Shown piece after piece: positions 29,513 through 39,100 of a stretch of DNA of 64,000 bases; positions within the stretch are counted from its first letter, which is position 1, and every line of letters begins with the position of its first letter. The position numbers were made by a program, and so were the translations under genes. The DNA is taken from the NCBI GenBank assembly GCA_039090855.1, contig CM077013.1:140327240-140391239 (forward strand). The letters are read 5' to 3'. The stretch comes from Macrothele yani. Its lineage: Eukaryota > Arthropoda > Arachnida > Araneae > Macrothelidae. The notes beneath the pieces are model-generated. The model was not told the DNA's origin and did no database searches. It saw nothing but the letters and a program-made list of their open reading frames with translations.

Positions 29513-32500
29513 CACTAAGCTGTTCTCTGAGATTCAGAGGTTAGCTCCAAAAAGAAATAAAAACTACCAGATATTTTTACTTACTGTTGTCGTATCAAAC
29601 TTCTCCATTTACAGCGATCTTGACATACAACTTGGGCTTCACTGATATCCATTACACGCCATACACAAGATCTTTTATACTTCATACTCACAATCTTTTT
29701 CTCATGCAGACACTCCTGAATCTGATCCACCCGTGTCTTCCTTGGCCTTCCTCTTCCTTGGCCTTCCTCTTCCTTTCCTTCCTGCCACTTGGGCTAAAAA
29801 GATTTTCTTAGTTAGCATCTCATCACTCATTCTTTCAACATGGCCAAACCACCAAAGCATATTGGTCTCCACCTTGCTAACAACATTTTGCTTCACATCA
29901 CACAACTGCATGCAACACATCTTCATTCCTCACACAATCAGACCTTGTCTTGCCCCCCCCCCCCCCCAGTAAGTAACGTATTTCTCCAGCACACAAACTA
30001 CTCCTGCGTTTCTTCTGCAGTACCCAGGTTTCACTGCAATACATCAGAGTAGGAACAATTACACTTTCATACACAGCCATGCAAACTTCAAGTTGTTTAA
30101 ATTTAAAATTTAGCTATCATGAAGTTGGTTATTTGAAATACAGCCATAGTTATGTTCTTTTTCTCAAACCAAACATTTTTGTCACCAGGTAAGTTTATAC
30201 AAATGGTGATATCCTCCCCTTCCACCACAAATGATAAAAAGTTGCGATGGGTGGCAGTTTTTCACAAAAAAATTTTTTGCTCATGATAAAAACTAAATTG
30301 GGTCTCTCCAAATTACCTAGTCAGGTACAAACATGTTGCTTTTAAGACTTTACTTCACTTGCTGGGCTACAAGCCTCGCATGCTAATAAACAATGAGTCA
30401 GCACTACATTCTTTGTAATTCAACTGTATCACAAACGACTTATGATACACTTTTTATTTATTGTGAATGATGACTGTAATTTATATTACTGAAAATGGCT
30501 ATTAAGCCACTCCTAGTTAAATGTCACATTTCAGAACTGTGTATTACAGGGGTGATTGTGAGGTGACACAAGAAACCCTGAAACTCTCAGCTCAGTGCCA
30601 AAATACATATAATGTATAATACGCACATATAAACTAGCTACACAACAAATAAGCCCTAGTGCTTGTTGAGTTAAACTTCGCATCTTTTCTTGTACCCAAT
30701 TTCCTTTCCTGTGCAAAATCCTTCAGGCATCACATCTTTAAAATCAAATTTTGCACTTCATATTATATGTTAATTGAGCAGTCTATGTAGACCAATTTTA
30801 GTTGAACTTGAAGCCTACAGTGGATTCCATTCAATTTCTAAAAGTAGTAAAAAAAATAATCAAATTATTTGAACTTTCAAAATAATGAAAAGAAGCCTTC
30901 CTTTCAGGAGTCTGTTATCTTGAGAGCTTGTTTGATAACAAAAGAAACACACAAGGTGTCACAAATCGTCTACATTCACCATTCGCACGGACATGCAGTG
31001 TTTTTAATCAAACACTGTAATTCCCAAAGAAAATGGAACCTGAAGTTTAGTTAGCATTTTGTAGCATTTTTAGAAATGAAATGTCCGAAGCATCTCAAAT
31101 TCTTCTAAAACTTAAAAACCTGGATTTACGGGTTTAGAATGTGACAAAAACCCGGAATTCCAAGCTACACCCGGATTACAAACAGGTCTGGTATTAGTAA
31201 AATAAATTTAGTGCCGATGCACAGCATTATAAATGGAAAATATGGTAATTCGCATACATGAGAACAAATGACTTTCATTTTAAAAGTAAGACATGCATAT
31301 AATGCAAAAATAAGAACTAAATGAGCACGCTTACTCTTCTTCTGTAGCTTCTTCTTCTAAGGCTGTACAAACTTTGGCTTGGTAAGTTAAACTGAAAAAG
31401 AAAAAAAAAAAAAACTAACTTTTGGACACTCTATTTTTTCTTAAATTTTATTTGAGAAATAATGAGAACTGACAGCATGCCACTTAAGATATATGCTAAC
31501 TGACAAATAAGCATAAGCAACATACTTTATTTTTGGCTTTAAAATATTCTTATGATTTTATTTTTATATTGAACTATTTGGCCTCAGACAATAATGCACA
31601 TGAAAACAAGGAGAAGAAGAAACATCATGGTACAGCACAGAACTGCTAACCTACTAAAAAGTTATTGTCATATTTTTCAGCGTATAAGGCGAGACTTACA
31701 AAATTTGTATTTCTTCCAGAAGTTAGAGTCTTGACTTATACACCACATTGACTTATCTATTGATTGGTCATTGAAATTTCTCAATGAGAAAAACAAAAAA
31801 TATGGAACTTTAATCTGGGACTTTTTAAATTAAAAATACTGTACATAATCTGAGCACCCCAAATGTAATATTATACTTAAATGAAACCATTCCGAAACGT
31901 AATATTCCATCACTAAGAACTTCTTTAAAAGCAGCTATAAAGGATATTTCTGTTTGACAGAAACATTATTAAAATTGCAGTGACCAATTTGGAGTGGCAG
32001 CTGCTGTATGTTAATAGTATCCTCTCACAACCCCTCAGACTCCATGGATGGCATTCACTCTTGGCTGTGAAAAGCTGCCAGAACTACACTGGATGCACAG
32101 CATTTATCTTGCAATGATTAAACTGCTGAATCATGTCACTGTTATGCAGTTGATTGGCTGACAACAATCGTGTTGACAGCAGGCGGCACTTACGCTTTGA
32201 GAATTGCAATGACCATCAGTTACAGAAGGCATTCCTTTTTCACTCAGTCAGCCTCTCAGTTGCATAGATCAACTGAATTAAATGAACTATTGCTGCCCAT
32301 TACTATGATTCTCTTAATTTACTTCATGTTTTCAATTGAAATCAAAAGCTCTTTTTGTTTCTGATTTCAATTGGACTCTGAGAAAAGCAGTGAACGATAA
32401 CTCATGCCACAAGCATCACTCTGATTTGGCATGCTTGTGTGACCTGGGGGTCATCTTTGTCAATCGGTTGGTTGTAGGAAAGAAGCATAAACAGCATGAG

Positions 32501-35500
32501 TTGGCAAGAAAAAAGTAAACTTACAAAATGGAACTTTTCTTCTGAAAAGAATAATGCAGACTTCATTGTCTTTTCCTTTCAATATCTACTGAAACATTAA
32601 AAATGAAGATGCAGAATTTCATAATGTTAACTGCATTTTTTCTATCTTCATCTTTTACTTAGACTTATCTAGGAATGATGATACAGAAATTGAGAAATTT
32701 AACCTATTAATTTTATACTCCATACGACTTATAAGCTGAAAAATATGGTATATGATATCTTTGCATAAGATACAACAAGGTCTAAGCATATAAACTTCAG
32801 CAAGAATTGAATTCATTAGCACTTACTCTTCCCCTATTATTTTCATAACGGCTTGAACGTTTGCTTGATGAGTCACACTGCAAATAAAAAAAGCATGGGT
32901 AATCACCATATTTTTTTTTCTCTTTCTAAAAGCAAACTATACATATATATATACACTGAAGAGGAATTGAATTAGAGATACCTGTCTAGTAACGTGTAGC
33001 ACCACCTTTCGCCCTGATGACGGCGGCAATTCATCTCGGCATGGACTCGACAAGACACCTGAAGCGTTGGGAAGCCATACGGATCCACGACCCCTGAACA
33101 AGCTCCCACAGTTCACGAAGATTTGATGGAGGGGGGTCAGAGCCTCGAACATCTCTCTCAATGGCATCCCAGATGTGCTCGATGGGATTGAGGTCAGGTG
33201 ACCTAGCTGGCCAAGGAAGCGAGGTCACGTCGGTGGAGCGTTCATCCAACCATTCGGATGCGATTCGGGAGCGATGGCACGGTGCATTGTCTTGTTGCAG
33301 GATGAGGTCCCCAGTAGGATGTTCAAGACGCACAAATGGTCGTCCAGAATATCCCGGTAACGTTGACCTGTGAGAGACCATGTCACTCGTACCAGGGATC
33401 ACATTTCAGTCCACATAAACAGTCCCCAGACGAGAATGCCACCCCCACCAGCTTGAAGAGTACCCTGCTGGCAAGAAGGATCCATCGCTTCATGTGGTTT
33501 GCGCCATACCGTATCCTGCCATCCGTATGTACCAACAAGAATCTCGACTCATCAGTCCAGGCAACATTTTTCCACATGTCTAGGGTCCAGTGGCGATGTT
33601 CCGCGCCCATGCTAATTTTTGCACCCTGTGATATGCGGTCAGCTGTGGTACCCTCGTGGGACGATGGCTTCTGTACCCCATAGCGAGATGGTTCTGGTTC
33701 AGTTTCTGCTTACATGCTTTTGTACACCAGCGTTAAATTGCCAAGTGATTTCTTGCACTGTGGCCTGTCTATCCGCTGTTACAATGCGAGCTAGCCGACG
33801 ATGACTCCGCTCATCCACACGCTGTTGTCCACGGCAGTTGGCCCTTGCAGGGATGGCTTTAACGGATTCGATGTACTCACGGTGTACCCGTGACACAGTG
33901 GCTCGTGAAAATCCCAGTGCCTGCACGATTTCCGAGATGGAGTGACCTATTCGCCGGGCCCTGACAATTTGCCCAAGATCAAATGCGCTTAGATCCTTTG
34001 TCTTACCCATAATGCGTCTAACTATTACCGATTCCCGTCGCATTACTCCTTATATTGTCGGATCGCTGCATATGTCATGTCGTTTCCGTTTACAGGGTCG
34101 CCCACAGCACCACATTAGCATAACACCAGCTATCTCTACTTCAATTGCTGTTCAGTGCACACACACTTTTAACATGTTTTGCTATTTTAAATCCTTTTGT
34201 TAGAATACAAAATTGTGCTCTCTAAACATTCAGAAGTGCAATCAATAAAGTCGTGTACCAAAATATTCATTTCAAAAACCCAAAATGAAAATTTACAATA
34301 GAAGGTACATTGAGAATAAAAGGAATCCTAGATTGATGCAAGGCACTCACTGCAAAAAACAATGTCTAATCAAACAAAAGAAATTTACATGTAAAAGCAC
34401 ATCACCAGTTCATTAGAAGAATTTAATTTGAACTCGGACCTGCGTTTATTTTAATATTTACTTCGTCACTAAGGATTTGAGAAGCACCATTTAACTACAT
34501 CAGGTTTATTCTCAGAAGTATTCTGCACCAGCAAAACATGTTAAAAAGCACTTTTTATAATAAAGGAATTGCAATGGGAATATCAATTAGAAGTTTTGTT
34601 TCACGACACAATACATTAGAATGCACTTATAAAATTTACAACAAAAAATTTCAACTAAGTAAATACTATTTGCTTCAAATAAGTAAATATAGTGTTAAAC
34701 AAAATGTGATATTTTTACCAGTATAAAAATTCCCATAGGACACAAAATCATAATACATATTAACTATGCATCAATGCTACATTATGTAATACCAAACATC
34801 CTCACCCTATAAGCTATTTTAAAAAGTCAGACGAATAAAGTTTGTAATCAGATAAACACAATAAAATTTTCCAGATGGCAATTCGAGCACTATTAAAAAT
34901 TGTTCCAAGTGAAATAAGAACTGGTTTGCCTTTTCTTCAACATGGATTAACTAAAAACCTTCTCACTGCCACCAGCTTCTACATGGTGCACACAGTCAAT
35001 TGCTGTAGAACAACTGTACAGAGAGCACACCTGAAGCTAGTAGGTTCACTCACCCCAATTTAGGGATAGCCAGCTCCAGAAGAAAGGGATATGCTGAACA
35101 ATAAAACAAACACAATACCAACATTATACTTGGAATTTCAACTTATGCCACTTTACTATGAATTTTAATCTGTGCGGTTAGATAATCACTAAGGGAGAGT
35201 ATATTATTATTTTTTTTTTTTTTTTTTTTGTATTGCTGGAGTACCTCATAGCTTACAATTTGCAATTTGTTGAAGTTTCTACTTAGTTTTACTTAAAACC
35301 AAAATTACAGAACCACTGTTCACTTCATCACACTCCAGGACAGCAAAATTTTTTAAGTTTTCTGAACGAAGTAAATACCTGGAATACAGTGAAAATATGC
35401 CAATAATCCATGGAATATTCCTCTAGCCATTATTTGGTGATTGTGGATGTGTGCAGAGACATAAAACCAGTACTGTTCACTTGCTGCATGCAGTCTTTAT

Positions 35501-36126
35501 ACAGTCTTTCTTTTGTACAGCAGCTTAACTGATGCAGTCTTAGTTTAACCAACTGTATTCATGTAGTCTTTTCTTGTTTAACCAACTGATGTAAAGACAC
35601 ATTTAAAATTTCTAATGCACTTTAAGAAATTTTTCTTACTCAGTTCACCTTAATGACTACTCTGGCTTATGTTATATATATATATCATCATCATCATCAT
35701 TGTCAACCATTATCAATCCACTGCTGGACGAAGGTCTCCCCAAGTTTCCTCCACAACAGTCTGTCTTGTGCCAGTCTCCTCCATGTCACCCCTGCATACT
35801 TTCGAATTTCATCCACCCATCTCCCATGTGGTCTTCTTCTGGGTCTTTTCCTGTCCCTTGGAATCCAATCTAAAATTTCGGCTGTCCATCGATGATCTGT
35901 CCTTCTGGCAGTATGTCCAGCCCATTGCCATTTCAGGGATTTAACTCTGATCATGATGTCTTCCACTCTTGTCATTTTTCGGATCCACGAGTTCCTCTTC
36001 TTATCTCTCCTGGTTACACCAAGTATGCTCCTCTCCATGCTTCTTTGAGTTGTCTGCAGTCTTTGTATATCTCTTTTAGTTAAGGTCCACGTCTCTGCAT
36101 CATACGTAAGCACTGGAAGGATGCAT

Positions 36127-36163
<37 letters not shown>

Positions 36164-39100
36164 AAGTTAAATTTGTTAATTAACTGTCAAACACTAGCAA
36201 AATGTCATTTCATCCCTTTTATAGAATGTTGAGAATCACTTTAGTTAAATGTTTTATAAATAATGATCTCATTGCAGTCCCAACTTGAAAGTTTGGAATA
36301 CTGGTAAACAAAACTCTAAAGATGCCATGTAATTTTTCCCCAAAATTTTAAAGTTATTTTTTTTAATATAAGGTCAAAGGCTATTTCTGTGACCTGGTAA
36401 AGGTCAACCAACAGTTTATGATATAAAAGTTTATATAAAATTCTATAAAAAGACACAAATTTCAACCTCCTACTCCAATTAGGTAATTAGATGCAACTAC
36501 TCAAAGACTGTCCGAGGTCACAATTTCCTAATTTTCAAGGTTATATCATTTGAAACCCTGCGGGTGGACCCAGTTAAAATTTGAGATTTATGCATCAGTC
36601 TACGTGCCTAACAATCACACCAAATTTCAAGGAAATCAAAAGAGATCAGGTTGAAAATGACTATTTCATTGTTTGACTTGACATGGAATAATGACCTGTA
36701 ACTAAAAATTCCTACAACATGAAGAAAAAATAAAAAAAATTTAAGATGCATTTCAAACAAAGCTATCAAGAATTAACTGGGTTTCACTAAAAATGTGAGA
36801 TTACAGGGTGTGAAAAATATCTGAAAAGTTACATGCTCAGTTGGGCATGTCAGGGCTCCCACTACATTTTGTATGTAGAAAAGGGTAAAAAGGGACCATT
36901 TTTTTTTAAAAAAGGGACTAAAAAGGGACCATTTTAAGAACAGTCCACTATGAAAAAACCATTAGAAAGGTACCAATCACTCACCCTAAAGATCATGGTA
37001 ACCTCCAATGACAACACACTTCCAACACGTCAATCATCGTGATGTAACTGGGCTTCCAAGGTTTACAGACATCTTGCTTACACTTCTTACTTCCGATTGT
37101 GAAACATCATATTTTTTTATTTTTTTTCCTTAGCCTTATGAGATGTTACTATAACGCTTGTCAATTCCATAAAAAATCACACATACAACTCATTCATACA
37201 ATTCAAGTAAAAACTATGTACATAATCTTACATTCATAGGTGGTTAAACCTTTGTCAACTGTAATTATCAAACTGCTCCTTCTGTTTCACAACCCCTGCC
37301 ACTCTCACTGCAAGTGTCACACTCATTCAGCCCCTCACATCCAATCCTCTAGTACTTTCAAAAGGCCTCGGTCATCTTCAGGAGGCAGGTGTGTCTCACC
37401 CGCCCACCACAGCTCAAGTGAGCAGAGCCATCGAGGCACGGGCCCCAGTCGCTATCTCTGAATCATTGTGTCTTCTGGCGCCATCTATTGTTTGTGCTGC
37501 TCTTTTTTCCCTCTTTCTTTCTACGCTGCTGTTCAATTTTTATTAGGGCTTTCCATTGTTCGTTTAGGTTACTTGGCTCATTAATGTTGCATAATCTTGA
37601 TCTGTTTTTTTCAATTAACACTGATTCTGCAATTCTTAACTGCCTTTCGTTTTTACAGCTCTTAATAATTTTAACATCTTCAAACCTTGGACATTGTTGA
37701 TTTTCCATACAGTATTGGGTCAATGCTGTCTTAGCTTCTTTTTCCACACAGGATTTTCCATACAGTATTGGGTCAATGCTGTCTGGATTTTCATACAAGT
37801 TTAGACGATTATTAGAGTACATCTCGATGATAAAAAAGTATCCTTAAAGCCTATTACTTAAAAATTTGAAAAAAAAAAAAACTAGTATTTATTCCAATGA
37901 ATAACTAGGTAGGGTTTTTTTCCACGAAAAAAATTGCCCCTTTTTTTCAGTTGCACATTATGGTAACCGAATCGTGCCATTATACGTAGAACATATATAG
38001 TATCTGAAACAATCATTTGATGCGGCAGTTCGCAGTACGTCACAGCCCTCATAACCTCTTGTATTCATAAGTCATAACGACTCCATTTTTCAAAATGATT
38101 ATCTGATTACCGTGAAGTAAATTACTCCTATTTTTCACACTATATTCGTTGTTAATAGGTCAATTTTTCGTTTTATTATTACTGCCATTATTTTACCCCT
38201 GGGCAAAATTTTCCCCAGAGCTGCCTTAATTTCCCCCGAACCTTGTTCGCGCGTTCGGACATATTCTGCACCCCTGTTGATATCCTCTGCTGCCTCAAGG
38301 ATGCTATCAGAAGGAAACATCCAGAAAAATGGACAACAAATGGTTGGTTTCTTCTTTATGACAATGAGCCCACACATCAATCCCTAAAGGTCAAACAGTG
38401 CCTTGTTAAGCACACTGTGACATCGCTGGATCATTTTCCATATTCTCCTTACTTAGCACCACCTGATTTTTACTTGTTTCTGCAGTTGAAATCTGCCCTA
38501 GAAGCACGAAGATTCACAAGTGCCAAGGACATCATCAAAAATGTGGCAATGGTGCAGAAGGGGGTTTCAAAAGACACATTCCAAGAATGCTTCAAACAGC
38601 TTTATGGATTATGGATACTGGCAAAAGTGTGCAGCTTCCCATGGAGAAACTACCTCAAAGGAAATGCAGTGTGAATAATGATAATGTGATTGCTTTCTGT
38701 ACATAAAAGAATTTGCAAGAACTTCTTGAATCTACTTTATATTTTCTACTTTGAAACCATACAATGTCTTGTGTATGAAATCAAATGGGACATTTTAAAG
38801 TTAAACACAATGAATTTAACTCTACCAGAAACCTTTTTTTCAGCCACTACCAACTCTGGGCACAAATACTTCTAACTAGTCACTGAAAAATAATAACAGT
38901 AACAACAAGTATAAAAATAATAACTTCTGATGTGATGTGAGATTTAAAGAACCTCGTTTGCAGTGAGAAAGCCGACAAATATTAGGTGAGCAACTTAATT
39001 CTCGGCCCCTAACCGCAAGCGATCATGTAGAATGTCGGCAAATGCAAATTGCTGTGTGCCATAATGGCTGATTGCAGCGCCATCCAACAGCTTTCCAGGC

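Noticed and set aside
29265..29645. Open frame with repeated HTYI units
   Set aside because: Translation of the ATAC/ATTC tail of a LINE.
29331..30110. Target-site duplication around the second LINE copy
   Set aside because: The flanks TTGAAGTAT and AACTTCAAG are inverted, not direct, so they do not support a duplication.
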